A stretch of DNA of 64,000 nucleotides. Source: a bacterium (GTDB lineage Bacteria; Elusimicrobiota; Elusimicrobia; Elusimicrobiales; UBA9959). Shown in pieces: positions 18,294 to 27,293 of the stretch (positions are counted from its first letter, which is position 1; each line of letters starts with the position of its first letter). The stretch spans positions 1-64,000 of the forward strand of contig JAJYNO010000017.1 of NCBI GenBank assembly GCA_021786295.1, given 5' to 3'. Both the position numbers and the translations under genes were made by a program. The notes beneath the pieces are model-generated. The model ran no database searches, was not told the DNA's origin, and worked only from the letters and a program-made list of their open reading frames with translations.

Positions 18294-18304
18294 AGGTGAG
18301 GAAC

Positions 18305-18814
18305 ATGAAGAACGAGATACTGGAGACAAAGGACGGACTTTTCACGGTGACGGTCATGGTAAACGGCGAGAAGAAGGAGCTTCCGGTAAGGAATTCCGAG
18401 TCTCTGCTGGACGCGCTGCGCCGCCACGGCTGGAAAGGGACCAAGAAGGGCTGCGACACCGGCGACTGCGGCTCCTGCACCGTGATCCTGAACGGCAGGC
18501 CGGTGCTCGGCTGCCTTACCCCGGCCGTGACGGCCCATAACGGCGAGATCACCACTATAGAGGGCCTCGGTTCCGTGCACGAGCCTCACCCGCTGCAGGA
18601 GGCCTTCGTGGAGGCCGGCGCCGTGCAGTGCGGCTTCTGCATACCGGGCATGATACTTTCGTCCAAGCACCTGCTGGACAACAACCCGATGCCCACCGAG
18701 GCCGAGATCCGCAAGGCGCTGGACGGGAACCTGTGCCGCTGCACCGGCTATGTCAAGCAGGTGGAGGCCGTGAAGAAAGCCGCCGCCAAAATGGCCCGCG
18801 GGAGGAAGAAATGA
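18305..18814 (+). CDS. Molybdenum hydroxylase [2Fe-2S] subunit 2
   Basis: The 169-residue small subunit has GCDTGDCGSCTVILNG for the distal cluster, and CGFCIPG plus LCRCTGY for the proximal one. The ATG at 18305 is chosen over the in-frame GTG at 18296 because AGGTGAGG lies at the correct distance before the ATG and the GTG is itself inside that ribosome-binding stretch. The stop overlaps the start of large subunit 2 (ATGA at 18811). An N-terminal extension of about 15 residues precedes the conserved strand compared with subunit 1. Confidence 0.92.
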   Translation: MKNEILETKDGLFTVTVMVNGEKKELPVRNSESLLDALRRHGWKGTKKGCDTGDCGSCTVILNGRPVLGCLTPAVTAHNGEITTIEGLGSVHEPHPLQEAFVEAGAVQCGFCIPGMILSSKHLLDNNPMPTEAEIRKALDGNLCRCTGYVKQVEAVKKAAAKMARGRKK

Positions 18815-21153
18815 CGGACCTTAAGCCAGGGAACGGGATGAACGCGGAGGAGCTCAAGGTAGTCAACAAGCCGGTGCGCAAGCAGGACGCGCTGGGCCTG
18901 GCCTGCGGCGAGCCGGTCTTCGCCGACGACCAGGAGTTCAAGGGCCTGCTGCACGCCAGGCTCCTGTGGAGCCCGCACGCGCACGCCCGGATAAAGAAGA
19001 TCGACGTTTCCGCCGCGCTGAAGGTGCCCGGCGTGAAGGCCGTGCTGACCTACAAGGACGTGCCGCGCGTGCCGCACACGACCGCCGGCCAGGGCTACCC
19101 GGAGCCGTCGCCCTACGATACCTACACTCTCGACAACAAGGTCCGCTACGTGGGCGACAGGGTGGCCGCGGTGGCGGCCGAGACGCTCGAGGCCGCGCAG
19201 GAGGCCGTCTCCAGAATAAAGGTCGACTACGAGGTGCTGCCGGCCGTGCTCGACCCGTTCGAGGCCATGAAGGACGGGGCGCCGGTCATCCACGACGAGC
19301 CGGACTCCAGGAACATCCCCGACGCCAAGCGCAACATAGCCGCGAAGTTCGATTTCGAGGTGAAGAACGGGGAATGGTTCAAGGAGGCGGACCATGTGCT
19401 GGAGCACAGCTGGTCCATCCCGTACCTGCAGCACTGCGCGCTGGAGCCGCACACGAGCATAGCCTATTTCGACAACTTCGGCCGCGTCGTGCTGCGCACC
19501 TCCACGCAGGTGCCGTTCCACGTGCGGCGCATCGTCGCGCAGGCGCTGAAGCTCCCGGTCAAGAAGATCCGCGTGATAAAGCCGCGCATCGGCGGCGGCT
19601 TCGGCAGCAAGCAGGAGGTGCTCGAGGACATCGTGGCCGCGCTCGCGCTTAAGACCAGGCGCCCCGTCAAGCTCGAATACACCCGCAAGGAGACCTTCGT
19701 CTCTTCGCGCACGCGCCATCCGGCGGTCTGCCGCATGAAGGCCGGCGTTAAGAGCGACGGCACGATCACCGACGCCGAGATGGAGATCACGCTGAACACC
19801 GGCGCCTACGGCAGCCACGCGCTGACCGTCATGATGTGCTCCGGCTCCCATACGATCCCGATGTACAAGGTGAAGAACAACATCAGGTTCGTCGGGCGCA
19901 GCGTCTACACCAACCTGCCGGTGGCCGGCGCCTACCGCGGCTACGGCGCCACGCAGGGCTTCTTCGCGTGGGAATGCATGATGGACATGCTGGCCGAGAG
20001 GATAGGCATGGACCCGGTTGAGTTCCGCCGGAAGAACTATATCAGGCTCGGCGAGGGCTCGCCGGTCTTCAAGGCTATGGGCGAGGGCCGCGAAGGCGTG
20101 GAGCAGGTCATCACCTCCACCGGTCTGTTCGAGGCCATCCAGAAGGGCGCGGACGAGATAAAGTGGGCGGAGAAGCGGGCCAAATACGCGAAGCAGAGCG
20201 GCCCCGTGCGCCGCGGCGTAGGCGCGGCCTGCATGATGCAGGGCTCCGGCATCCCTGAAGTGGACATGGCCTCGGCGACGATAAAGATGAACGAGGACGG
20301 TTCGTTCAATCTGCTCGTGGGCGCGGCCGACCTGGGCACAGGCTCCGACACGATACTGGCCCAGATAGCGGCCGAGGTGCTCGGCGTGAAGACGGAGGAT
20401 ATCGTGGTCACTTCGTCCGACACCGACGTGACGCCGTTCGACGTAGGGGCTTATGCCTCCTCCACCACGTTCATCTCCGGCGGCGCCGCCAAGAAGGCGG
20501 CCGAGAAGGTGCGGGACATGGTCCTGGCCGTAGGCGCTAAGATACTGGACAAGAAGCCGGAGGAGCTCAGGCTGGAGGGGGGGAGGGTGGTAGCCGCGGA
20601 CGGCGCCTCCTGCGCGCTCTCCGAGGTGGCCAACACGTCGCTCTACTATTACGACCAGCACCAGATCTGCGCTACGGCCTCCCATTACGGCCATACCTCG
20701 CCGCCCCCTTTCCAGGCGAACTTCGCCGAGGTCGAGGTGGACACGGAGACCGGCAAGGTGAGGGTGCTGGACTACGTCTCCTGCGTGGACTGCGGCACCG
20801 CGATAAACCCGCAGCTGGCCGAGGGCCAGAACGACGGGGCCGTGGTCAACGGCATCAGCCACACGCTGTCGGAGGAGATGGAGTTCTCCTCCAACGGTAC
20901 GCCGCTGAACGCCAGTTTCCGGCGCTATAAGATACTCTCCGCCGCGGATACCCCGCCTGTGCGCACGTTCATCATCCCGACCTGGGAGCCGAACGGGCCT
21001 TTCGGCGCCAAGTCCGTGTCGGAAATAGGCATCAACGGCCCCCTGCCGGCTATCGCGAACGCCATCTACGCGGCCTGCGGGGCGAGGCTTTTCGACGCGC
21101 CGTTCACCCCCGACAGAGTGCTGGCGGCCATAAAGAAGGCCGGAAAGCGCTAG
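18811..21153 (+). CDS. Molybdenum hydroxylase large subunit 2
   Basis: This 780-residue molybdopterin subunit has GGGFGSKQE (261-269), AYRGYGATQ (374-382), DLGTGSDTILAQIAAE and the catalytic Glu738 in GAKSVSEIGING. Where large subunit 1 has the purine-contacting Glu after GGGFGGK, this one has Gln268, and the Mo-proximal Phe is replaced by Tyr375, so a different heterocycle or ring position is likely. Candidates are nicotinate, hypoxanthine or an 8-position purine hydroxylation; sequence alone cannot choose. The open frame extends upstream to 18628 in the wrong context; the ATG at 18811 overlaps the previous stop. It is the last gene of the plus-strand array. Confidence 0.9.
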   Translation: MTDLKPGNGMNAEELKVVNKPVRKQDALGLACGEPVFADDQEFKGLLHARLLWSPHAHARIKKIDVSAALKVPGVKAVLTYKDVPRVPHTTAGQGYPEPSPYDTYTLDNKVRYVGDRVAAVAAETLEAAQEAVSRIKVDYEVLPAVLDPFEAMKDGAPVIHDEPDSRNIPDAKRNIAAKFDFEVKNGEWFKEADHVLEHSWSIPYLQHCALEPHTSIAYFDNFGRVVLRTSTQVPFHVRRIVAQALKLPVKKIRVIKPRIGGGFGSKQEVLEDIVAALALKTRRPVKLEYTRKETFVSSRTRHPAVCRMKAGVKSDGTITDAEMEITLNTGAYGSHALTVMMCSGSHTIPMYKVKNNIRFVGRSVYTNLPVAGAYRGYGATQGFFAWECMMDMLAERIGMDPVEFRRKNYIRLGEGSPVFKAMGEGREGVEQVITSTGLFEAIQKGADEIKWAEKRAKYAKQSGPVRRGVGAACMMQGSGIPEVDMASATIKMNEDGSFNLLVGAADLGTGSDTILAQIAAEVLGVKTEDIVVTSSDTDVTPFDVGAYASSTTFISGGAAKKAAEKVRDMVLAVGAKILDKKPEELRLEGGRVVAADGASCALSEVANTSLYYYDQHQICATASHYGHTSPPPFQANFAEVEVDTETGKVRVLDYVSCVDCGTAINPQLAEGQNDGAVVNGISHTLSEEMEFSSNGTPLNASFRRYKILSAADTPPVRTFIIPTWEPNGPFGAKSVSEIGINGPLPAIANAIYAACGARLFDAPFTPDRVLAAIKKAGKR

Positions 21154-21193
21154 GCGTTCCGGCCCGGTTCCCTTTTCGAAGCGTGCGTTCCGG

Positions 21194-21601
21194 CTAGGAT
21201 TCTACCGGCAGGCCGGCGGCCTTCCAGCCGATGATGCCGTCCCGGATATCGTGGGCGTCGGTGAACCCCATCCCGCGCATGAGCTCCAGGGCCAGGCCGC
21301 TGCGGTGCCCGCTGCGGCAGTAGATCAGATAGGGCGCCTCCCTGTTCAGATGCGCCAGGCCGTCGCCGAAGCCGGGCGCCAGGTAATCCACCAGCAGGTC
21401 GGTCGCCGCCAGGCGGGAGAGCTCGTTCTCGTCAGGGGTCCTGATATCTATGACTACGGGTCCGCGCGCCTGCATGAACGCGGCGGCCTCAAGAGGCGAC
21501 ATGCGTTCCGGATGGGCGGACGCCTGAAAGGGGGGCTGCTGCGGGACTTCAGTCCCCGGCGCGGCAGCGGCCGCTGTTGTCGTAGCGAGAGGTGTTTCCA
21601 T
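21194..21601 (-). CDS. Rhodanese-like domain protein
   Basis: The 135-residue single-domain rhodanese has VVIDIRTPDENELSR for the first half, and the active-site loop YCRSGHRS with its nucleophilic Cys, then the DIRDGIIGWKAAGLPV ending of the fold. It would move sulfane sulfur, or bind it, in the cytoplasm. An Ala/Thr/Pro-rich stretch of about 30 residues precedes the domain. The ATG at 21601 is preferred over a TTG at 21643, because TGCTAGAATATAT around the latter looks like promoter sequence. The gene converges on the molybdenum hydroxylase array; a contribution to cofactor sulfuration is possible but unproven. Confidence 0.85.
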   Translation of the reverse strand: METPLATTTAAAAAPGTEVPQQPPFQASAHPERMSPLEAAAFMQARGPVVIDIRTPDENELSRLAATDLLVDYLAPGFGDGLAHLNREAPYLIYCRSGHRSGLALELMRGMGFTDAHDIRDGIIGWKAAGLPVES

Positions 21602-21619
21602 GCCGTTCGGGCCCGTCCG

Positions 21620-21699
21620 GGCCTGTCGTATATATTCTAGCAAAACCGGGGCCCGCCGCGCGTAACGGGGCGGACAAGTTTTGTATCATATAGGCAAAT
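21620..21699. promoter_or_regulatory. Divergent promoter region, rhodanese and glycosyltransferase genes
   Basis: On the minus strand TTTTGCTAGAAT (21636-21647) provides a TGn-TAGAAT extended -10 about 35 bases before the rhodanese ATG at 21601. The same nonamer core (TGCTAGAAT) occurs before purB. On the plus strand a TATCATATAG stretch near 21685 ends about 10 bases before the glycosyltransferase ATG, so that message may have a very short leader. Assignments rest on sequence resemblance only. Confidence 0.4.
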
Positions 21700-23412
21700 A
21701 TGCACAGGAAGGTCGGCTTCCCCGCGCTCCTCGCCGCCGCTGCTTTGGCCCTGCACCTCTTCGCCGGGCTTTCCTTCATCGCCTCGTCCGCCCCGACTTA
21801 CGACGAGACCGTGCACCTTTCCAGCGGCTATTCCTACCTGCATACCGGGCGCTACGTGATGAACATCATGGACCACCCGCCGCTGGACGAGATGCTTTCC
21901 GCGCTGCCGCTGACCCTGATGAGGCTGGAGGCCTTCACCGCGCACCCGTTTTTCTCCAATTTCATGCCGTACCATTACGGCGACCTTTTCCTTTTCGACA
22001 ACCTGGCCTCCCCGGACCGCATTCTGGACACGGCGCGTGTCTTCACCTTCCTGGTCTGGACCGCGGTGTTCGGTTGGTTCATCTGGTTCTTCGTTTCCAG
22101 GCTGGAGCCGGGCCCTGCGGCCGCATATTCGCTGGCGGCCTTCTGCCTGATGCCCGTCTTCATCTCCAACGACGCGCTCGTGACCACCGACGCCGGCGCA
22201 GCGGCCTTCTATTTCGCCTCTTTCGCGCTGGGCTGGCTGTTCACTGCTCCCTCCGCCCGGGCCGGCGGCAAGGAGGCCGGAAAGACGGATGGCGGCGCGA
22301 GGCGCGTCCTTCTGCGCCGCGCCGCGCTGGCCGGGGCCGTGTCCGGCCTGGCGCTGGTCTCCAAGTTCAGCATGTTCGTGGTGCCGCCGATGATAGCCGT
22401 TTTCTGGCTGGCCGACAATTACCTCCGCCCGCGGATGAAATTCTCCAGGCTCTGGGGCTATATCCTGGTCTACGCGGCCTCTTGCCTGCTGGTGGTGGCC
22501 CTGGTCTACAAGTTCGACCTGCTGCTTTTCTGGAAGGGGCTTTATGCGACGCTGACCAGGCTGGACCAGGGCCGTTCCTCCTTCATAATGGGCCGCTACA
22601 CCGTCGATGGCGTCTGGTGGTACTTCCCTCTGGCCATCCTGGTGAAGACGCCGCTGATAATACTCGGCGCGGCCGCCGCCGGCGTCTTTCTCGTCCTGAG
22701 GCGTTTCCGCAGGGACTACCTGTGGCTGCTGCTCCCTCCGGCTCTCTTTTTCGCCGCGGCCCTGACCGCCAAGGTGCAGATAGGCTACAGGCACATAATG
22801 CCGGTCATGCCTTTTCTGGCCGTCCTGGCAGGGCTGGCCCTTTCGCGGCTGCATGGGGTAAAGCGCGGCGTCTGGCTGGCCTGCGGCCTGCTCGCGCTCA
22901 ACGCGGCATCGGTCCTCGCCGTCGGTCCGTACTACCTGGCCTATTTCAACGAGGCCGCCGGCGGCCCGGCCAACGGCTACAAGCTGCTGGTGGACTCCAA
23001 CCTGGACTGGGGGCAGGACGTCAAGACGCTGGCCCGCTATCTGAAGGCGCGCGGGAATCCGCCCGTGATCTTCTCCTACTTCGGGACGGCCAGGCCGGAG
23101 TCTTACGGTATGAACTATGTCCCGCTGGAGAACATCTCCAACGTGGAGTTCTCCGGCACAGGGGTGCAGGTCTGCGCCATGAAGCGGGTCCTGCTGGCCG
23201 TTTCCGCCACCAACCTGCAGGGGACTTATTACCCGGACAAGAGGACGTTCTACTGGCTCAAGGAGCGCCGCCCCGAGTTCGTGGCCGGGCACACCATTTT
23301 TCTCTACGATCTGACGGAGGACAAAACGGGTCTGCAAAAGCTGGCCGCCGTATTCGACCAGCGCGGCCATAACGCCGAGGCCGACTGCCTGTACAAGAGG
23401 GCGGGAGACTGA
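21700..23412 (+). CDS. GT-C (ArnT/PMT-like) membrane glycosyltransferase
   Basis: The 570-residue protein has about ten membrane helices. A first periplasmic loop carries APTYDETVHLSSGYSYL, including the Asp-Glu expected of the metal and lipid-sugar site in GT39/GT83 enzymes, and DHPPLDEM follows. A soluble C-terminal region starts near 410. Such enzymes transfer a sugar from a polyprenyl-phosphate donor to protein, lipid A or polysaccharide at the outer face of the inner membrane. The acceptor is unknown. A TPR protein gene follows 24 bases later and may act with it. Start at 21700 follows a short AT-rich leader without a strong Shine-Dalgarno sequence. Confidence 0.82.
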   Translation: MHRKVGFPALLAAAALALHLFAGLSFIASSAPTYDETVHLSSGYSYLHTGRYVMNIMDHPPLDEMLSALPLTLMRLEAFTAHPFFSNFMPYHYGDLFLFDNLASPDRILDTARVFTFLVWTAVFGWFIWFFVSRLEPGPAAAYSLAAFCLMPVFISNDALVTTDAGAAAFYFASFALGWLFTAPSARAGGKEAGKTDGGARRVLLRRAALAGAVSGLALVSKFSMFVVPPMIAVFWLADNYLRPRMKFSRLWGYILVYAASCLLVVALVYKFDLLLFWKGLYATLTRLDQGRSSFIMGRYTVDGVWWYFPLAILVKTPLIILGAAAAGVFLVLRRFRRDYLWLLLPPALFFAAALTAKVQIGYRHIMPVMPFLAVLAGLALSRLHGVKRGVWLACGLLALNAASVLAVGPYYLAYFNEAAGGPANGYKLLVDSNLDWGQDVKTLARYLKARGNPPVIFSYFGTARPESYGMNYVPLENISNVEFSGTGVQVCAMKRVLLAVSATNLQGTYYPDKRTFYWLKERRPEFVAGHTIFLYDLTEDKTGLQKLAAVFDQRGHNAEADCLYKRAGD

Positions 23413-23436
23413 GCCGTACTGACCGGACCGCACCAC

Positions 23437-24207
23437 ATGGATAAAGCGAAGCTAGTCAAGAACTCCGTCATGCTCATCGCCACGGCCGTACTGGCGTTCG
23501 CGCTGCTCCGTATCTGGGCGGGTTTCGACAGGACGTCCTGCTTCAGCGGGACCGGGGACTCGGCGGTGTCCGCCTGTTCCTTCCTGATAAACTGGCCTGT
23601 GGGCGGGGACAAGGCCGAGGCCCTTTACCGCAGGTCCAGGCTCTATTCCGCCGGCAGCGACTGGAAGGACGAGAAAGCGGACCTGGAGCGGATAGTTTCC
23701 GGAGGCGCGGCCGGCCTTGCCAGGGAACGGCGGGCTCAGGTCTATACGGCGCTGGCCGCTGTCAGCGCCCGCCTGCAGGACGAGGCCTCTGTCGTCAAGT
23801 ACTCCGAGCTCGCCGTGGATTCCGGCTCCGCCGATCCCGGCATCTACCTCGCGGTGGCGGACGCGTTCATAGACGGGAAACAATACGCCCGGGCCGCGGA
23901 CGTCCTGCTGAAGGCGCCCATCCCGGCCGGCCAGAAGACCCATCCCTATTACGACGCGCTGGCCGCAGCCTATTCCGGCATGGGGAATTACGCCGGAGCC
24001 TACGAGGCCCTGGATACGGCGCTCCGGAGCGTGAAGGCGCCGCGCCCGGTGCTGGCGGCCACCGCCAAGCAGATGGGGCTGGTCTGCTTCGAACTGAAGC
24101 GCTACGACGAGGCGAAGCTCTATCTGGGCTACGCGGTGAAAGCGGGCGCCGACTGCCCGGAGTGCCCGCTGCTGCTGACCACGATAAACGGCTCGCTCGG
24201 GGATTAG
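23437..24207 (+). CDS. TPR-repeat protein with N-terminal membrane anchor
   Basis: The 256-residue protein starts with a Lys-flanked hydrophobic helix (about 8-28) and then a Cys-containing luminal segment. From about residue 50 onward it has helical repeats of tetratricopeptide type (for example the repeat around YAGAYEALDTALRSV and the last one at YDEAKLYLGYAVKAG). It probably faces the periplasm as a scaffold. Being 24 bases after the glycosyltransferase gene on the same strand, it may be cotranscribed with it. I do not recognise a specific family. Confidence 0.75.
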   Translation: MDKAKLVKNSVMLIATAVLAFALLRIWAGFDRTSCFSGTGDSAVSACSFLINWPVGGDKAEALYRRSRLYSAGSDWKDEKADLERIVSGGAAGLARERRAQVYTALAAVSARLQDEASVVKYSELAVDSGSADPGIYLAVADAFIDGKQYARAADVLLKAPIPAGQKTHPYYDALAAAYSGMGNYAGAYEALDTALRSVKAPRPVLAATAKQMGLVCFELKRYDEAKLYLGYAVKAGADCPECPLLLTTINGSLGD

Positions 24208-24399
24208 CGGCGCGGGGGCAGTTGGAAGGGGAAAGCTGCGTTATTTCGCATGCGGCCGCGGGGCCGCTGCCTGGCACCGAAATTGCCCTTTTTCCCGTGA
24301 CGTCGGCGCCATTTTGCCCCGCGCCTCCAGCGGGAGGGGTGTAATACTTAGCGGGGGGAAGCGTATATACCTGCAAGGACGGCGCCGCGTCGGCAAAAT
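24208..24399. other. Intergenic region before tolC-like gene
   Basis: This 192-base non-coding gap lies between two plus-strand genes. It contains short GC-rich dyads (for example GCGGCC-GCG-GGCCGC near 24254) but no clean hairpin plus T-run. A TATATA at 24364-24369 could be the -10 of the export operon, about 30 bases before its ATG; no good -35 box was found. The ATG at 24400 has no obvious Shine-Dalgarno sequence. Confidence 0.4.
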
Positions 24400-25698
24400 A
24401 TGAGAAAACACCTCTGCTCCTGGACTGCGCTGGCGGCCGCGTGCCTCCTGCCCCGGCCTTTGGCCGCGGCCCAGTTCACGGCCTCCGCTTACGTCTCCGC
24501 CGCGCTTTCGGCCTCTCCGGCCATGCGGGCGGCGGAGGAGTCCTTCAGGCAGGCCGAGGACGCCTACAAGGCCTCGGTCTTCGACGCGGCGCTTCCCTCC
24601 TTCAGCTTCACGATGGGGGAGAGCTTTTACGACGACCTCGACCCCAGGCTGCGCGTCGCCAGGAGCGCCGTCACCAGCGGCCTCTCGGCTTCCTGGACGC
24701 TGTACGATTCCGCCTCAAGCCCGTTCCTGAGGATAAAGAGGGCGAGGCTGGACTACGAGACGGCGGAGCTGACGCTGCTTTCCGCCAAGCAGGGCGAGGC
24801 CATCACCGCCCTGACGCGCTTTTACGCCCTCTATTCCACGCAGCAGCGCACCGTAATAGCCAGGATGAACCTTGCCTCCCGCGAACGGCAGTACAAGGAT
24901 ACCTACGAGCAGTTCAACTCCGGCACGCAGGGCCGCATACAGGTGACGCAGAGCGAAGGCGACAAACTGCAGAGCGAGCTGGACCTGGCCCAGGCCGAGG
25001 CGGACGAGACCAAGGCCCTGATGGCCTTCAACGAGCTGCTGGACGCCGAACCCGACGCCGCCGAGCAGGTCGAGGTCAGCACGCAGCCGCCCGACATAAA
25101 GCTGCCGCTGCCGCGTTCGGACGTGCAGAGGGCGCTGAAGGACAATCTCTCGATACGCAGCCAGCGGCTGGCCCTGGAGAAGGCCCGCCTGCAGCATCAT
25201 ACGGATGTCGCCTCCTATTACCCGAGGCTGAGCCTGGGCGCCTCCTGGAGCAAGACCGGCCTTGGACTGGTCGGCCCGGGCTACTCCGGGACGGGTAATC
25301 CAGCCTACGGCCTCTCCGCAGCGCTGAATTTCCCTTTCGGCTTCTTCGGCGTCCAGAACCGCGTCAGGAAGCGCGAGGCCGATTCCGTGCTGAGGTCCGC
25401 GGAGCTGGTCCTGGAGGACTCGGAACGTACGCTAAAGACCTCGGTGCTGACCTCGCAGAGCGACATCGCCCTGCAGGTCAAGTCCAGACAGCTGCTCGAT
25501 TTCCAGGTCAAGGCCCAGAAGGAGACGCTGGATAACGTGCAGAGCGAGTACGCCCTGGGCGGGGTGGACTTCCTGCAGCTGGACAGCTCCCAGACCAAGC
25601 TGCTGGCCGCCAGCAACAGCCTGGTCTCGGCCATCAACGACCTCCAGCTGGCGCTGGCCAACTATCGGGCCCTGCTCGGGGAGAAGATCTGGGAATAA
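24400..25698 (+). CDS. TolC-family outer membrane efflux protein
   Basis: The 432-residue protein has a signal peptide (about 1-24, ending AAA before Gln25). Two long helical, coiled-coil-rich halves follow, as expected of the outer membrane efflux protein fold; heptad stretches such as SELDLAQAEADETKALMAF are visible. It should trimerise into a periplasm-spanning duct and outer-membrane pore. It heads a compact four-gene export unit with an HlyD-like adaptor, an ATPase and a MacB-like permease, 12 bases before the adaptor. Length matches the family. Confidence 0.9.
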   Translation: MRKHLCSWTALAAACLLPRPLAAAQFTASAYVSAALSASPAMRAAEESFRQAEDAYKASVFDAALPSFSFTMGESFYDDLDPRLRVARSAVTSGLSASWTLYDSASSPFLRIKRARLDYETAELTLLSAKQGEAITALTRFYALYSTQQRTVIARMNLASRERQYKDTYEQFNSGTQGRIQVTQSEGDKLQSELDLAQAEADETKALMAFNELLDAEPDAAEQVEVSTQPPDIKLPLPRSDVQRALKDNLSIRSQRLALEKARLQHHTDVASYYPRLSLGASWSKTGLGLVGPGYSGTGNPAYGLSAALNFPFGFFGVQNRVRKREADSVLRSAELVLEDSERTLKTSVLTSQSDIALQVKSRQLLDFQVKAQKETLDNVQSEYALGGVDFLQLDSSQTKLLAASNSLVSAINDLQLALANYRALLGEKIWE

Positions 25699-25710
25699 TA
25701 CGGAGCCGAT

Positions 25711-26631
25711 ATGAAAAAACTTGCCAAACACTCAGCGTGGTTCATAGCCCTGGCCGTCCTGGCCGCTGCTGGACTGGCTGGCTACACACGCTACGAGAAG
25801 ATGCTCGTCCGGAAGGACCTCTCCGATTTCATCCGGCAGGTCAGCCGGGGCGACCTTAAGGTGGACCTGGAGCAGTCGGGCGAGCTGGTCTCGCGCGACA
25901 GCGTCAACGTCTTCCCTCCGGGCCGCGGCTTCATAGTAGAGGTGGACAAGAAAGAGGGGGAGTACGTCAACAAGAACGATAAGATCATGATGTTCAAGGG
26001 CGGAGAGAGGATAGACTCCGACCAGTACAAGCCGGTCCCTATACTGGCGCCGAGGTCCGGGCTTATTACGCGCTGCATAGATTCCTACGGGAGGACCGGG
26101 GACGAGGTGCGCGCTGGCAACAGGGTGGACAATCCCGGCAGCTGCATCGTCCGCATAGTCGATATGAACACGCTGGCGGTCAACCTGCAGGTCAGCGAGC
26201 TCGATATCTTCAAGATCAGGCGCGGCATGCCGGTCTCGATAACCTTCACCGCCCTGCCCGGAGAGAAGTTCGCCGGCAAAGTGGACGTCATCGCTCCGAT
26301 GGCGGAGACGAAGAGCAACAGCTGGGGGGGCAGCGGGGACAAGGTCTTCCGCGTGGTGATAAGCCTGGACAAGCCGAGCAAGGAGCTGCGCGTCGGGATG
26401 AGCGCGGTGGTGACCGCCGCCCTGGAGGCGAAGAAGAGCGTGCTGAAGGCCCCGATAGAGACCCTTTTCAAGGAAGGGCTGAACTATTACGTTTACCGCC
26501 AGAAGGACGGCTACAGCGCCGACAAACTGCAGGTGTTCCCGGGCCTCAGGTCGGAGACCGAGGTCGAGCTCGTCGGACCGCTCAGGCCCGGGGACAAGCT
26601 GTTCACGGCCGTTCCGGAGACCCTCAAATGA
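25711..26631 (+). CDS. Periplasmic adaptor (HlyD/MacA family)
   Basis: This 306-residue membrane fusion protein has one N-terminal membrane helix (about 8-28). A split barrel-sandwich region follows (VNVFPPGRGFIVEVDKKEGEYVNKND and LAPRSGLITRCIDSYGRTGDEVRAGN), then a beta-barrel domain and a membrane-proximal end. The coiled-coil hairpin between the two half-motifs is unusually short, about 20 residues. It would bridge the inner-membrane ABC permease and the TolC-like duct. The stop overlaps the ATPase start (ATGA at 26628). Confidence 0.88.
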   Translation: MKKLAKHSAWFIALAVLAAAGLAGYTRYEKMLVRKDLSDFIRQVSRGDLKVDLEQSGELVSRDSVNVFPPGRGFIVEVDKKEGEYVNKNDKIMMFKGGERIDSDQYKPVPILAPRSGLITRCIDSYGRTGDEVRAGNRVDNPGSCIVRIVDMNTLAVNLQVSELDIFKIRRGMPVSITFTALPGEKFAGKVDVIAPMAETKSNSWGGSGDKVFRVVISLDKPSKELRVGMSAVVTAALEAKKSVLKAPIETLFKEGLNYYVYRQKDGYSADKLQVFPGLRSETEVELVGPLRPGDKLFTAVPETLK

Positions 26632-27293
26632 GCATAGTCTGCACGGACCTCGCCAAGGTCTACGAGGGCGGCAAGTCCGGCTGGCCCGCCCTGCGCGGCC
26701 TCTCCTTCGAGATAAGGAGGGGCGAGTTCGTGGCCGTGACGGGGCCTTCAGGCTGCGGCAAGTCCACGCTGCTCAACATCCTCGGTCTGCTGGACGAGCC
26801 GACGGGCGGGGTCTACAGCCTGAACGGCAGGGACGCCGGCGCGATGTCGGATTCGGAACGCTCGGCGCTCCGGCTCGGGGAGATAGGCTTCGTGTTCCAG
26901 GCCTTCCATCTGCTCAACAGGCTTTCCGCCCTGGACAACGTCTGCCTGCCGCTGCTCTACGCGGGCGAATACGGCGCCGGGATGCGCCACAGGGCCTCCG
27001 AACTGCTGAGGAAGGTCGGGCTGCACGGCAAGGAGCGGAAGACACCGCTGGAACTTTCCGGCGGAGAACGCCAGCGCGTGGCCATCGCCCGGGCGCTGGC
27101 GAACTCCCCGAAGATAATACTGGCCGACGAACCGACCGGAAATTTGGATTCCGTCTCCAGCGGGGAGATAATGGAGATGCTGCGTCAGCTCAACTCCGAG
27201 GGGATCACGGTCGTCATGGTCACCCATGACCTGGGTTTGGCCGGGCGCGCCGGGCGCAATATCCGCATCCGCGACGGGAGGATAGAGCCGTGA
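26628..27293 (+). CDS. MacB/LolD-type ABC transporter ATP-binding protein
   Basis: The 221-residue ATPase is complete: Walker A GPSGCGKST, Q-loop FVFQAF, signature ELSGGERQRVAIARAL, Walker B IILADEPTGNLD and the switch His in VMVTHDLG. These features are characteristic of the MacB/LolD/FtsE group that powers mechanotransmission permeases. The gene overlaps both the adaptor (ATGA) and the permease (GTGA), so all are translated together. It couples ATP hydrolysis to export of an unknown molecule through the TolC-like duct. Confidence 0.93.
   Translation: MSIVCTDLAKVYEGGKSGWPALRGLSFEIRRGEFVAVTGPSGCGKSTLLNILGLLDEPTGGVYSLNGRDAGAMSDSERSALRLGEIGFVFQAFHLLNRLSALDNVCLPLLYAGEYGAGMRHRASELLRKVGLHGKERKTPLELSGGERQRVAIARALANSPKIILADEPTGNLDSVSSGEIMEMLRQLNSEGITVVMVTHDLGLAGRAGRNIRIRDGRIEP

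Noticed and set aside
12659-21153. Selenocysteine-containing hydroxylase with in-frame TGA
   Set aside because: The large and small subunits read through without internal stops. Selenium in such enzymes is a labile cofactor ligand anyway and cannot be seen in the sequence.
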